23,411 nucleotides of DNA. Source: RBC101 sp052387735 (GTDB lineage Bacteria; Gemmatimonadota; Gemmatimonadetes; Gemmatimonadales; Gemmatimonadaceae). Below are positions 1 through 8,359 of the stretch, piece after piece. The notes under the pieces are model-generated. The model had not been told where the DNA came from, searched no databases, and saw only the letters and a list, made by a program, of their open reading frames with translations. Made by a program: the position numbers and the translations under genes. The stretch lies in assembly GCA_052387735.1 (NCBI GenBank), contig JBQTIW010000064.1:1-23411 (forward strand). The letters are read 5' to 3'. Position 1 is the first letter of the stretch, and each line of letters starts with the position of its first letter.

Positions 1-5
1 GCTGC

Positions 6-1238
6 ATGAGGCGATTCCGAGTGGTGTGGGCCGCGGTGTGTGTGTGGGCCTCGGTTCCCGTTGATGGGCAGGCGGTGGCCATCACCGCCGCGCGGGGCTT
101 CGACGGGGCAGGGCGATGGCTGCCTAACGTGACGGTCGTGGTCGACGGTGGACGGATTCGCAGTGTGGGGCCGCTGCCCTCTGGGTTTCAGGGTGCCCGG
201 TACGATCTGGGTGACGCCACGCTGATGCCGGGGCTCATGGACGTCCACGCGCACGTCGCCTGGTATTTCAACAAGAACGACCGCCTGCACCAGAACAACG
301 ACGGCGACACGCCGACCGAGTCGATGCTGGCCATCGCGGGCAATGCGTACACCACGCTCATGGCGGGCGTGACCACGGTGCAGAGTCCCGGCTCATCCGA
401 GGACAAGGAGCTGCGGGAGGCCATCAATCGTGGCTGGATCCCAGGGCCACGGCTGCTCACCTCGTTAGGCTCGCTCAACGAGAACTCGGGCACGCCCGAG
501 CAGATCCGCGCGCGCGTGCGGACGTTCAAGGAGCGGGGTGCCGACCTGATCAAGTTGTTCGCATCGAAGAGTATTCGCGACGGCGGCACGCCGACGATGA
601 CGTTCGATCAGGTGCAGGCCGCCTGCGATGAAGGCCACAAACTCGGACTGCGGGTTCTGGTGCACGCCCACGCCGCGGAGGCCATGAACATTGCCTCGCG
701 CGCCCGGTGCGACCAGATCGAACACGGGATGCTCTCCGACCAGGCGGCGCTGGACCTCGCGGCGGCGAATGGCGTGTACCTCTCGCCTCAGTGCGGACTG
801 GTGATCGAGAACTACCTGACCAATCGCCGCAAGTTCGAAGGCATCGGCAACTACAACGAAGCGGGGTTCGCCGCGATGCGAGACAGCGACGGACCGCGCA
901 TCGGAACGATCCGCAACGCCGTGCGCACCAGGGGGCTCAAGGTCGTCTTCGGCACCGACGCGGTCGCCGGCGCGCACGGGCGCAACGCCGAGGAGCTCGT
1001 CTGTCGGGTCCAACGGGGCGGGCAGGATGTGGCCGGGGCACTCATCTCCGCCCAATCGCTGGCCGCCGAGTCCATGGGCCTTGCGGACTCCCTCGGCACA
1101 ATGAAGCCGGGGATGCTGGCGGACCTGATCGCAGTGCCCGGCGACGTGCGGAACGACATCACCCTGCTGCAACAGGTGAGCTTCGTGATGAAGAACGGCG
1201 TGGTGCACAAACACGCGGCCGCCGGGGCGCGCCGATGA
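6..1238 (+). CDS. Secreted metal-dependent amidohydrolase (imidazolonepropionase/prolidase-like)
   Basis: A 410-residue amidohydrolase-superfamily enzyme, probably hydrolysing an amide or peptide-like substrate outside the cytoplasm; the substrate cannot be read from sequence. Residues 1-23 look like a signal peptide ending near DGQA. The TIM-barrel metal ligands are all visible: H81 and H83 in DVHAHV, a candidate carboxylated lysine K183 in DLIKLFAS, H220/H222 in LVHAHA, H240 in QIEHG and D318 in FGTD. The N-terminal beta-sandwich (about 25-70) and the returning C-terminal strand (ADLIAVPGD region) are also present, so the protein seems complete. The ATG at position 6 gives a good signal peptide, but the ribosome binding site lies outside the window. 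The stop codon overlaps the next start as ATGA, so the dehydrogenase that follows is probably translationally coupled. Family certain, substrate unknown. Confidence 0.9.
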   Translation: MRRFRVVWAAVCVWASVPVDGQAVAITAARGFDGAGRWLPNVTVVVDGGRIRSVGPLPSGFQGARYDLGDATLMPGLMDVHAHVAWYFNKNDRLHQNNDGDTPTESMLAIAGNAYTTLMAGVTTVQSPGSSEDKELREAINRGWIPGPRLLTSLGSLNENSGTPEQIRARVRTFKERGADLIKLFASKSIRDGGTPTMTFDQVQAACDEGHKLGLRVLVHAHAAEAMNIASRARCDQIEHGMLSDQAALDLAAANGVYLSPQCGLVIENYLTNRRKFEGIGNYNEAGFAAMRDSDGPRIGTIRNAVRTRGLKVVFGTDAVAGAHGRNAEELVCRVQRGGQDVAGALISAQSLAAESMGLADSLGTMKPGMLADLIAVPGDVRNDITLLQQVSFVMKNGVVHKHAAAGARR

Positions 1239-3163
1239 AGCGTGGAGCTGCCACCGCTCTGGCCGCCTGCCTAACGCTGATGGCCACGACGCCGCTCGCG
1301 GCGCAGAATGACGCACGCGGCATGGTGGAGTGGCCGACGTATGGTGGCGACGCCGGCGGGATGAAGTACTCGCGCCTCGCCGACATCACGCGTGCCAACG
1401 TCAAGGGCCTCACCCCGGTGTGGAGCTGGGACACGCGTGACCCCGCCGACCCGCCCGCCGACTCGGGGCGTCCCGCACGACCTGGAAACTTCCAGGCGAC
1501 GCCGTTGATGATCAACGACACGCTCTACCTGCCAACGCCCCTCAATCAGGTGGTGGCGCTCGATGCCAACACCGGCCGGGAGCTGTGGCGCTTTGACCCC
1601 GGGGCGTATCGCGTCGGCCAGCCGTCGAATGGCACGGGCCTCGTCCATCGTGGCGTGGCCAGCTGGACGGACGGGAAGGCGCGGCGAATCTTCCTCAACT
1701 CGCGCTGGCGATTGTTTGCGCTCGACGCCGCGACCGGGAAGCCAGTCTCGACGTTCGGTACCAACGGGGAGGTCGATCTCACCGTCGGGCTGTCGCGCCC
1801 GATCAATCGCCTTCACTACACGAACACGTCGCCACCGGTCGTGTGGGGCGATCTCGTGCTACTCGGCAATGGCGTTGGCGATCGTTTGATGTACCGCGGC
1901 GACCCGCCCGGCGACGTCCAGGCCATCGATGCGCGGACGGGCCGGCGCGTGTGGCGGTTCAACCCGATTCCGTCGCCAGGTGAATTCGGCGCCGATACCT
2001 GGCTGAATGATTCGTGGAAGCACACGGGGCACACCAACGTCTGGGCGCCGTTCACCATGGACAGCGCCCGCGGGCTCGTGTACCTGCCGTTCGGGACGCC
2101 GAGCAATGACTGGTACGGCGGGCGTCGCCCCGGGGCGAACCTCTTTGGTGAGTCGATTGTCTGTCTCGACGCCCGCACGGGCAAACGGGTGTGGCACTTC
2201 CAGACGATCCACCACGGCTTGTGGGACTACGACCTGCCGGCGCCGCCCAATGTGATCACCATTCGTCGGGGAACGCGTCGGATCGATGCCGTGGCCCTAC
2301 CCACCAAGCAGGGCTTCGTGTTCGTCTTCGATCGGGTAACCGGCGAACCGCTCTGGCCAGTGGAAGAGCGGAAGGTGCCCGTGAGCGACGTGCCAGGCGA
2401 ACGGTCATGGCCAACGCAACCGTTCCCTACGCGGCCGGCACCCATTTCCAGAGCCGGGATCACCGAAGCCGATGCTGCGGATTTTACGCCGGCCATAAAA
2501 GCCGCTGCCCTGGCGGAGTTGCGGCGCTTCCGCCTGGGACCGCTGTTCACCCCGCCGTCGCTGCAAGGGACGGTGACGGTCCCAGGATCGATCGGCGGCG
2601 CAGGGTGGGGTGGCGCCATGTACGATCCCGAAAGCAACACGCTGTTTGTGAAGGCGACCAACTCCCCATCGGTGTGGCGGATCCTACGGCGGCCGGCGCC
2701 GTCCGATACCAACGACATGGAGTATGCCGCGGACCTGGCGAATTCGTCCATTGATGTCCAGATAGGAGAGGGGAGATCGATTCCGGTGATCAAGCCACCG
2801 TACGGCACGCTGACCGCGATTGATCTGGCGACGGGGAACCAGCGGTGGCAAGTGCCGTTAGGCGATTCTCCCGGCGTGCGCAATCATCCGGCGCTCGCGG
2901 GCGTTACGCTCCCGCGATACCTGGGGGTGGCCGGGGCCCCGGGCGGCGTCGTGACGGCGGCCGGACTGATTTTCATCACGGGTGGTGGCCGTGTGCTCTA
3001 CGCGATCGACACAGGGGACGGCGGGGTGGTATGGGAGCACGACCTCGGCCAGGCTGCGTACGCAAATCCGATGACGTATCGCACCAAGAACGGCCGACAG
3101 ATGGTGGTCATCGCCACCGGTGCCGGGGCGACGACGAACCTGGTGGCATTTGCCCTGAAGTAG
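1235..3163 (+). CDS. PQQ-dependent dehydrogenase (quinoprotein glucose dehydrogenase type)
   Basis: A 642-residue periplasmic quinoprotein beta-propeller that would oxidise an alcohol or sugar using pyrroloquinoline quinone and pass electrons to the respiratory chain. The signal peptide is residues 1-24 (ends PLAAQ). PQQ-type propeller blades recur as ALDANTGRELW, AIDARTGRRVW, CLDARTGKRVW, AIDLATGNQRW and AIDTGDGGVVW. The block QTIHHGLWDYDLP (residues 323-335) is characteristic of the glucose/quinate dehydrogenase branch, rather than methanol dehydrogenase. I see no CxxCH haem site and no N-terminal transmembrane bundle, so it is a soluble single-domain form. The same frame is open back to 707, but the start at 1235 is chosen because it gives a signal peptide and an ATGA overlap with the upstream amidohydrolase. 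No PQQ biosynthesis gene is in the window. Substrate unassigned. Confidence 0.9.
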   Translation: MKRGAATALAACLTLMATTPLAAQNDARGMVEWPTYGGDAGGMKYSRLADITRANVKGLTPVWSWDTRDPADPPADSGRPARPGNFQATPLMINDTLYLPTPLNQVVALDANTGRELWRFDPGAYRVGQPSNGTGLVHRGVASWTDGKARRIFLNSRWRLFALDAATGKPVSTFGTNGEVDLTVGLSRPINRLHYTNTSPPVVWGDLVLLGNGVGDRLMYRGDPPGDVQAIDARTGRRVWRFNPIPSPGEFGADTWLNDSWKHTGHTNVWAPFTMDSARGLVYLPFGTPSNDWYGGRRPGANLFGESIVCLDARTGKRVWHFQTIHHGLWDYDLPAPPNVITIRRGTRRIDAVALPTKQGFVFVFDRVTGEPLWPVEERKVPVSDVPGERSWPTQPFPTRPAPISRAGITEADAADFTPAIKAAALAELRRFRLGPLFTPPSLQGTVTVPGSIGGAGWGGAMYDPESNTLFVKATNSPSVWRILRRPAPSDTNDMEYAADLANSSIDVQIGEGRSIPVIKPPYGTLTAIDLATGNQRWQVPLGDSPGVRNHPALAGVTLPRYLGVAGAPGGVVTAAGLIFITGGGRVLYAIDTGDGGVVWEHDLGQAAYANPMTYRTKNGRQMVVIATGAGATTNLVAFALK

Positions 3164-3206
3164 ACGGGAGACGGGAGAACTCGAGTGATCGCGAGTCACG
3201 CCTAAC

Positions 3207-3773
3207 GTGTCTACACTCCTCAGCATGGCGCTTGGCGTGGGCCTCGCGACCGCCGCGGGGCTTCGTGTGTTCGTGCCGCTGTTTGGGGCGGGGTTGGCGG
3301 CGCATCTGGGCTATGTGCAGCTCAATCCAGGGTTCGCCTGGCTGAGTGAGCTCCCGGCGCTGGTTGCCTTTGGTACGGCGACGATCGTCGAGGTCGTCGC
3401 GTACTATGTTCCCTGGCTCGATCACGTGTTGGACACCATCACGACACCGGCGGCAATCGCCGCGGGGGTGGTGACAAGCGCCGCAGTGGTCACCGACCTT
3501 CCGCCGGTATTGACCTGGGGCGTCGCCATCATTGGCGGCGGGGGGGCAGCCGGGATCATGCAGGCGCTGTCGGTGGCGACGAGGCTCAAGTCCACCCTAA
3601 CGACCGGCGGATTGGGGAACCCGGTGGTGTCGACGGCTGAAACCGCAGGATCGGCGGGCATCGTAGTGCTGGCTGTATTCCTGCCGATCGTCTGCCTCTT
3701 GCTTCTGGTCCCGGTCGGAGTTCTCATCTATCGTTGGGTCGGTAAGCTCACCTGGCGCCGGGGTACGACCTGA
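3207..3773 (+). CDS. DUF4126 family integral membrane protein
   Basis: A 188-residue, glycine- and alanine-rich membrane protein matching the DUF4126 family, whose function is unknown. Hydrophobic segments lie near residues 5-35, 45-65, 75-110 and 145-175; the start LGVGLATAAGLRVFVPL and the central TTPAAIAAG and GGLGNPVVSTAE stretches are typical of the family. The GTG at 3207 gives the longest reading; an ATG six codons later (3225) is an equally possible start, and neither has a clear Shine-Dalgarno sequence. The GTG overlaps a GCCTAACG octamer (see the dispersed-repeat entry). It begins 43 bases after the dehydrogenase stop and may share its transcript. No link to the enzymes upstream can be inferred from sequence. 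Confidence 0.85.
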   Translation: MSTLLSMALGVGLATAAGLRVFVPLFGAGLAAHLGYVQLNPGFAWLSELPALVAFGTATIVEVVAYYVPWLDHVLDTITTPAAIAAGVVTSAAVVTDLPPVLTWGVAIIGGGGAAGIMQALSVATRLKSTLTTGGLGNPVVSTAETAGSAGIVVLAVFLPIVCLLLLVPVGVLIYRWVGKLTWRRGTT

Positions 3774-3824
3774 GGCGGCGGCTCGACAGGAATCATCACG
3801 CTCCCACCTTCACCGGAGTTTTCC

Positions 3825-4073
3825 ATGGGCCTGATTTACTCCGCACTTGCGGGTCTCTGCGCCGGCGCCATCGCCCGCTTCCTTTATCCCGGGGCGCAGG
3901 CGATGTCATGGCTGAAGACGATGTTGCTGGGGATTGGCGGCGGGTTGCTGGCGGGCTTCGTGGGACGCATCACCGGGTGGTATGGTCCAGGACAGGGTGC
4001 CGGCCTCATCGCCTCAGTGCTCGGCGCGTTGCTGATTCTGTTCATTATCGCCAAGCGCAGCAAGGTGGCATGA
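3825..4073 (+). CDS. GlsB/YeaQ/YmgE family (transglycosylase-associated) membrane protein
   Basis: An 82-residue protein with three hydrophobic helices separated by glycine-rich turns (LLGIGGGLLAGFVGR, GLIASVLGALLILF), the usual size and pattern of the GlsB/YeaQ/YmgE family. Members are often induced by general or envelope stress, but the biochemical role is unknown; the name transglycosylase-associated is historical. A GGAG at 3815-3818, seven bases before the ATG, supports this start. The TGA stop overlaps an ATG at 4070 in the frame of the next gene, so the two may be coupled. Recognition is confident, function is not. Confidence 0.88.
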   Translation: MGLIYSALAGLCAGAIARFLYPGAQAMSWLKTMLLGIGGGLLAGFVGRITGWYGPGQGAGLIASVLGALLILFIIAKRSKVA

Positions 4074-4087
4074 CGCGAGGAGCGCGG

Positions 4088-5497
4088 ATGATGGAATTCC
4101 CGTCCACATCCCCGTGGCTGCGAGCGGCGGCCGCGGGGATGCTGTTTTCGGCGGGCATCGCCGAGGGGCAGGGCCCTCGCCAGACGGACGCCGATCACTA
4201 CACGCGCTACGAGTTGCTGGCGCCGGGGAGCGCCAAGTTTCGGATCCTGTACGACGTGACCGCGACCACAGCCGGGGCGACCACGTACTTCAACGTGATC
4301 CGCCGTGGGAGCGTGGCGTCGGATGAACGGGTGTCGGACCGGATGACCGGGAAGCCACTCGCGTTCGCGGTCGTGAATGGCAGGGTTGCTGCGGCCGGCG
4401 GCGTACGCGGCGCCGATTCGACGACAGAGTACATCGCGATCAACCTGGCGCGCCCGGTGCCACGGGACGGCGAAGTACGCCTGCTGATCGACAAGACCTA
4501 CGAAGATGCTCGGAGCTACCTCGCCGGCGCCGACACGCTCGTTTTCACACGCTCGTTAGGTATCAGGAAGAACTCCGTGGTGTTGCCGGTGGGCTACGAG
4601 GTGATCAACGTGAACTATCCGTCGCAGGTCCGTTCGGAACCGGACGGGCGGGTGGCGCTGTCGTTCATGAACGTAGGACCTTCCGAAGTTCCGTACGTGG
4701 TGCGCGCGCGGCGGTTGGGAGTGGGGGGACGTGATGGCGGCGAGCGTAGCGCGGGTGACGGTGGGGCGCACATGGATCGCGAGCAGCGTCCCGCGCCTCC
4801 TGGTTCGGGGTTGCGGGGGGGCCCCCCCACCGGGGAAGGTAGCATCGGCTCTCGCATCGAGCGCAATCAATCCCTTGCGGATCGAAGCAGTTCCTTGCCA
4901 ATGGACAGTCCGCAGTCGCGCGACGTCCTCCGCGATCCGCGCCTGGCGGAGCGGGCGCGCCAGGATCGGGAGATCGTCTACTTTCTGCAGCAACCACAGA
5001 CCAACGCGTTCGATCTGTATCACGACTACACCGAGTCGCGACCTGGCGTGGACAGGTATCTGAACGTCGTGCGCGCGGGAAGCCAGGCGTCCAACCCGTC
5101 GGCGTACGTGCTCGACACCGGTGAGCGCCTGACGACGCGCACACTCAAGGGCGCCCAGATCACCGACGCGCGCATCGACATCGGCCAGGACGTCACACCT
5201 GCGACCGAGGTCGTCGTGATCTCGTTCACCGCGCCACGGGCCGGCGAATCGGTGCGGCTCCGCATCTCGGAGACCTACACCGATCCGGCGCGCTACCGGC
5301 AGGAGGGCGACATGCTGGTGTGGGATCGGGCGTTCGGGCGGCCGGCCAATGCGATGGTCCTCCCCGCAGGCTGGTATCTGACCAACTGTTCCGTGCCTGC
5401 CACGGTTTCACTGGCCGAGGATGGCCGCGTGCGGCTGGACTTCACGAATCCGCGCAACGACGAGATTGCAGTCCTCTTGACGGCGAAGCGGCGCTGA
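4088..5497 (+). CDS. Exported protein with two tandem copies of an unrecognised beta-rich domain
   Basis: I do not recognise this 469-residue protein. It has a signal-peptide-like N-terminus (residues 1-28, ending AEGQG) and two homologous halves. Domain 1 covers about 38-209 and domain 2 about 297-468. Matching blocks in the same order are TYFNVIRRGS/RYLNVVRAGS, VRLLIDKTYEDARSY/VRLRISETYTDPARY, DTLVFTRSLG/DMLVWDRAFG, VVLPVGYEVINV/MVLPAGWYLTNC and DGRVALSF/DGRVRLDF. Between them is a charged, Gly/Pro/Ser-rich linker (about 210-295) that looks disordered and contains the G7C7 palindrome. Strand-rich composition and export suggest a cell-surface or periplasmic role. The start at 4088 is favoured by AGGAG at 4077-4081; an in-frame ATG at 4070 overlaps the previous stop and is the alternative. 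The GC-rich frame is open further upstream, but that part lies inside the preceding gene. Confidence 0.75.
   Translation: MMEFPSTSPWLRAAAAGMLFSAGIAEGQGPRQTDADHYTRYELLAPGSAKFRILYDVTATTAGATTYFNVIRRGSVASDERVSDRMTGKPLAFAVVNGRVAAAGGVRGADSTTEYIAINLARPVPRDGEVRLLIDKTYEDARSYLAGADTLVFTRSLGIRKNSVVLPVGYEVINVNYPSQVRSEPDGRVALSFMNVGPSEVPYVVRARRLGVGGRDGGERSAGDGGAHMDREQRPAPPGSGLRGGPPTGEGSIGSRIERNQSLADRSSSLPMDSPQSRDVLRDPRLAERARQDREIVYFLQQPQTNAFDLYHDYTESRPGVDRYLNVVRAGSQASNPSAYVLDTGERLTTRTLKGAQITDARIDIGQDVTPATEVVVISFTAPRAGESVRLRISETYTDPARYRQEGDMLVWDRAFGRPANAMVLPAGWYLTNCSVPATVSLAEDGRVRLDFTNPRNDEIAVLLTAKRR
4815..4828. repeat. G7C7 homopolymer palindrome inside a coding linker
   Basis: Seven G followed directly by seven C form a perfect 14-base palindrome in the linker of the two-domain exported protein. 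Both flanking domains are in the same frame at this length, so the gene reads through intact here. Runs like this are prone to slippage and to sequencing error. Confidence 0.85.
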
Positions 5498-5536
5498 GAC
5501 GTGGCTGGTCGCGGCGTGACCGTTGCTGCGTTGGAC

Positions 5537-5583
5537 CTTCGTGCCGGTGCTGGATGCGGACTCAGCCCATCACCGGCACGAAG
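5537..5583. terminator. Perfect 13-bp hairpin between convergent genes
   Basis: CTTCGTGCCGGTG (5537-5549) is exactly complementary to CACCGGCACGAAG (5571-5583), with a 21-base loop. It lies 39 bases after the 5497 stop of the plus-strand gene and 47 bases beyond the 5631 stop of the minus-strand gene. The position suggests a bidirectional terminator. There is no T-run on either side, so a classical intrinsic terminator is not proven. Confidence 0.55.
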
Positions 5584-5630
5584 CGCGAGGACGCAGTCCC
5601 AGTCTGCAGCACGCAGCAATCGACTGAGTC

Positions 5631-6524
5631 TCACAGCTGAAAGTGCGCCCCGATCCCTACGTACCTGATCTGTTCGCGAAAGAACTGTCCATAGGGCGAC
5701 GGGCCATTGTAACTCTCGAACAGCAGGCTCCATCTCCGCGCCGGTGGCTCGCCTTCGAACTCGAGCCCCGCACGAACTGACACGCTGGGCTTCCAGTCCG
5801 CTTCCTGCGAAGCCTTGAGGTCTCCTGCGGCGACGACGCGAAGGCGGCCGGCCGTGCCCAGTGATAGGCTTGCGGGCGGACGCAGCTCCGCCCCACCATG
5901 GGCCACGTAGTGTTCGAGCTCATGCGGCGAGCGGTTGAACAGGTATTCCCCGCCACCATAGACACGCAGGGCGCCGGCATCGACCGAGATCAGCAGCTCG
6001 GCCGCTTCGAACGAGAGGTTCACACGCTCGGGGTCCTTACTGCGGAGCAGGAATTCGTCGCCAAGGTGTGAGCTCTGGTGGTACGCTCGAAGGCGCATGG
6101 AAAACGCGTCACGCCGAATCGTGAGGGGCAGACCCACCAGATAATCGGCGTTGAGCAAATCATACGACGACGTTCCGAGATCGAACTGCGCGAACACCGC
6201 ACCGGCAAGGGAAAGCTGAACGCCGTTGCCTGATGTCGATCCGCCCCAGCGGGCAATGCCGAACTGGTCGCTGATGCCGATCGATCCGATGGTGTCAAGG
6301 GAATCGGCTTCACCGACGGTGCGTTGGTAGCTCAGAAACGAATGCATGCCCTTGGGATCGGCGATAAGCGGACAGAACACGTCGCCGCTGGGGAGACCGA
6401 CGTAGGGCCGCGCCGCGCGTTCGGGGATCCGGACACCGCAACGCTCGGGCCGAGACTCCTGCGCCGCGCCGGAGGCGGCCCCCAGGAAGAGGGCGGCAGT
6501 CAGGACCTGCGAATGCCACCTCAC
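5631..6524 (-). CDS. DUF1207 family outer-membrane-type protein
   Basis: A 297-residue protein matching the DUF1207 family of uncharacterised, probably outer-membrane beta-barrel proteins. A signal peptide is visible (SQVLTAALFLGAASGAAQ). Family-typical blocks follow in order: PSGDVFCPLIADPKG, FAQFDLG, LLNADYLVGLPL, RLRAYHQSSHLGDEFLLR and RVYGGGEYLFNRSP. The last residues form a strand ending in aromatic-hydrophobic HFQL, as in barrel proteins. The GTG at 6524 is preferred over an ATG at 6569, because the latter lies inside the upstream amidohydrolase and prepends an arginine-rich stretch. Translation would begin only 4 bases after that gene's stop, so the two form one transcription unit. Possible role: surface passage or display linked to the secreted hydrolase; this is inference from position only. 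Confidence 0.82.
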   Translation of the reverse strand: MRWHSQVLTAALFLGAASGAAQESRPERCGVRIPERAARPYVGLPSGDVFCPLIADPKGMHSFLSYQRTVGEADSLDTIGSIGISDQFGIARWGGSTSGNGVQLSLAGAVFAQFDLGTSSYDLLNADYLVGLPLTIRRDAFSMRLRAYHQSSHLGDEFLLRSKDPERVNLSFEAAELLISVDAGALRVYGGGEYLFNRSPHELEHYVAHGGAELRPPASLSLGTAGRLRVVAAGDLKASQEADWKPSVSVRAGLEFEGEPPARRWSLLFESYNGPSPYGQFFREQIRYVGIGAHFQL

Positions 6525-6528
6525 GCGC

Positions 6529-8145
6529 CTACTCCGGCACCACGCCGGACTTCGGCAGGAACGGCGCACGCACGGCGTCGGTCCGGGGGGCTTTCTCCTT
6601 CGATCGGGCGACCATCTTCTCGACCTCCTCCATCAGGCGGCCATTGTTCATCACGACGCCATCCTTGATGGTGTGCACGATGCCCTGGGTGCGGTACATC
6701 TTCCCGTCCTTGTCCAGCGCGAGGTCACCGAAGGAGTACATGAATTTGAGATTCGCCGCAGGGTTGCCGTCGACGAGGAGCAGGTCGGCCCGGTAGCCCG
6801 GGCGCACAAGCCCGAGCGCTGCCTCGCCTAACGTGATGGCGCTATTGCGTGTTGCGGCCTTGAGAACCTCGAGCGAGTGCATGCCGGTCTCGCGCAGCAG
6901 CTGCAGCTCGCGCACCGACGAGAAGCCCGGGGTCGCCCAGATGTAATTGTCGTCGGTGCCGAACGCCACCCTGCCGCCCCGCTTGTTGAACGCGTAGATC
7001 AGATCACCCCAAAGACGGAAAGCTGAGGTCCAGTAGTACTCGTCGTCGCTGGTCCAGTCATAGTGGAAGGCGCCATGCCAGGCAGGGTTCGGCAGATTCC
7101 ATCCCCAGAGCGACGCGTGCGTGTACTTCTCGTGCCACGGAAGCGAGCTCGCGCGCAAAAAGTCGCGGTTGGCTTCGTACACCACCCGGGTGGGCAGCAT
7201 CGTGACGCCGCATTTCACCAGCGAATCGGCGACCTCGGTGAGGAGGCGCTCCTTGTTGGTGTAGGTCCAGACCTTCCCCGCCTCGCGGAAACGATCGTTC
7301 TCGTCGCCATAGCTGTATTCCCGCGGGAAGTCCTGCGTCTTTCCGTCCAGCGCCGACTCCGCATAGCCGTAGTGGTGCTCGATCATCGTGACGCCGGCGC
7401 AGGCCGCGCGCACCGCATTGGTGATCGCGGTGTTCGACGGCTGCAGATGGAAGGACGTGATCATCCCGTTCTCCTTCGCCGCCTTCGCGATCGCCGTCAC
7501 CAGCTCGAGCGACCAGCCTAACGGGTCCATGGAAATGACGCGCAGGCCGGCGTCCTTCATCGCTTTCACCACCTGCGGCGCTTTCTCCGGATTGTCCAGA
7601 TCGAGACGCGAGAACCCCGTGGTACCGGTGCCATACCCGGTGAGTGGGAACATCCGCGGCGCGATGATGTCGTTGGCAGCACTCTTCTTCGCCTCGCTCA
7701 TCGCCTCGGCCACTCCACGGTCGGCGGCGTTCACCATCGTTGTCACGCCCATGGCGAGCTTGAGGTAGTAGACGTACTCGAGCTCTTCGGGAAGCGTGCG
7801 AAGGTGCGTGTGCAAGTCGATCATTCCCGGCATCAGATACTTCCCGGTTCCGTCGATGACCCGGTCGCCCGATCGCTGCGTCACCGGGCGTCGCTGCGCC
7901 GACACGGGATCACGAGGGACCATCTCGCTGATGGTGGTACCCTCGATCGTGACGTCATAGGGACCCGCGGGTGGGCCGCCGTGGCCGGGAATCACCATCA
8001 CGTTGGTGATGACCAGGGAGCCGTACGGCCCTTCGGCAAGATCGCCAAACTTCTTAGTCGTGATGTTGACCGGCGTCGCCGGACGCTGAGCGAAAGCGGG
8101 AGTCGCGGAGACGAGGGCCAGGGCGGCGATCGTGAGAATGCGCAT
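6529..8145 (-). CDS. Secreted amidohydrolase family protein
   Basis: A 538-residue amidohydrolase-superfamily enzyme, longer than and distinct from the one at the window start. Residues 1-20 are a clean signal peptide (ends PAFAQ). Metal-site residues visible are H112 and H114 in DLHTHLRT, a His in TSFHLQPS, the His pair in IEHHYGYA and the Asp in FGTDDNYIW; the C-terminal GYRADLLLVDGNP closes the beta-sandwich as usual in the family. Between these lies a family-specific insert with many aromatic residues (DYTSDDEYYWTS-like region). An in-frame ATG at 8214 exists, but the downstream ATG at 8145 gives the signal peptide directly. It is the first gene of a two-gene minus-strand unit with the DUF1207 protein. 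Substrate is unknown; related enzymes act on dipeptides, cyclic amides or similar compounds. Confidence 0.9.
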   Translation of the reverse strand: MRILTIAALALVSATPAFAQRPATPVNITTKKFGDLAEGPYGSLVITNVMVIPGHGGPPAGPYDVTIEGTTISEMVPRDPVSAQRRPVTQRSGDRVIDGTGKYLMPGMIDLHTHLRTLPEELEYVYYLKLAMGVTTMVNAADRGVAEAMSEAKKSAANDIIAPRMFPLTGYGTGTTGFSRLDLDNPEKAPQVVKAMKDAGLRVISMDPLGWSLELVTAIAKAAKENGMITSFHLQPSNTAITNAVRAACAGVTMIEHHYGYAESALDGKTQDFPREYSYGDENDRFREAGKVWTYTNKERLLTEVADSLVKCGVTMLPTRVVYEANRDFLRASSLPWHEKYTHASLWGWNLPNPAWHGAFHYDWTSDDEYYWTSAFRLWGDLIYAFNKRGGRVAFGTDDNYIWATPGFSSVRELQLLRETGMHSLEVLKAATRNSAITLGEAALGLVRPGYRADLLLVDGNPAANLKFMYSFGDLALDKDGKMYRTQGIVHTIKDGVVMNNGRLMEEVEKMVARSKEKAPRTDAVRAPFLPKSGVVPE

Positions 8146-8359
8146 GAGTGGCGGGAAGCGGGATCTGAAAACGGGGTGAATGGGTCGCAGGTGTCGCTCG
8201 GTCTCGCGCCGCACGCGCTCGTGGCAGACTACCTGTAGGGAGGTATGCCGGAGTACTCCTGAAGGCGTTATCCCGAAGCGCGTTTGAAGTGTACCTATCG
8301 AGCGGCCCCGTGTGCGATCACAATAAGCTACGCGCGGGTCAGGTACTCGCTATCGCGCT
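8146..8359. promoter_or_regulatory. Divergent intergenic spacer
   Basis: This 214-base gap separates two divergent starts (8145 minus, 8360 plus) and must hold both promoters if the neighbours are transcribed as they appear. It is more AT-rich near 8280-8350. I could not identify a convincing -35/-10 pair, a sigma54 box or an operator in it. Confidence 0.4.

Noticed and set aside
707..1234. Open frame extending the PQQ dehydrogenase upstream to 707
   Set aside because: It lies inside the amidohydrolase gene, reads as arginine-rich shadow sequence, and the ATG at 1235 gives the signal peptide.
465..1316. Long minus-strand frame antisense to the first amidohydrolase
   Set aside because: High-GC shadow frame; composition is His/Arg/Val-rich without motifs, while the plus strand has complete active-site motifs.
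1235..3163. PQQ protein as a quinohaemoprotein alcohol dehydrogenase
   Set aside because: No CxxCH haem-binding site, and the HHGLWDYD block fits the glucose dehydrogenase branch.
8281..8320. TTGAAG as a -35 box for the Omp85-like gene
   Set aside because: No acceptable -10 hexamer lies 16-18 bases downstream.
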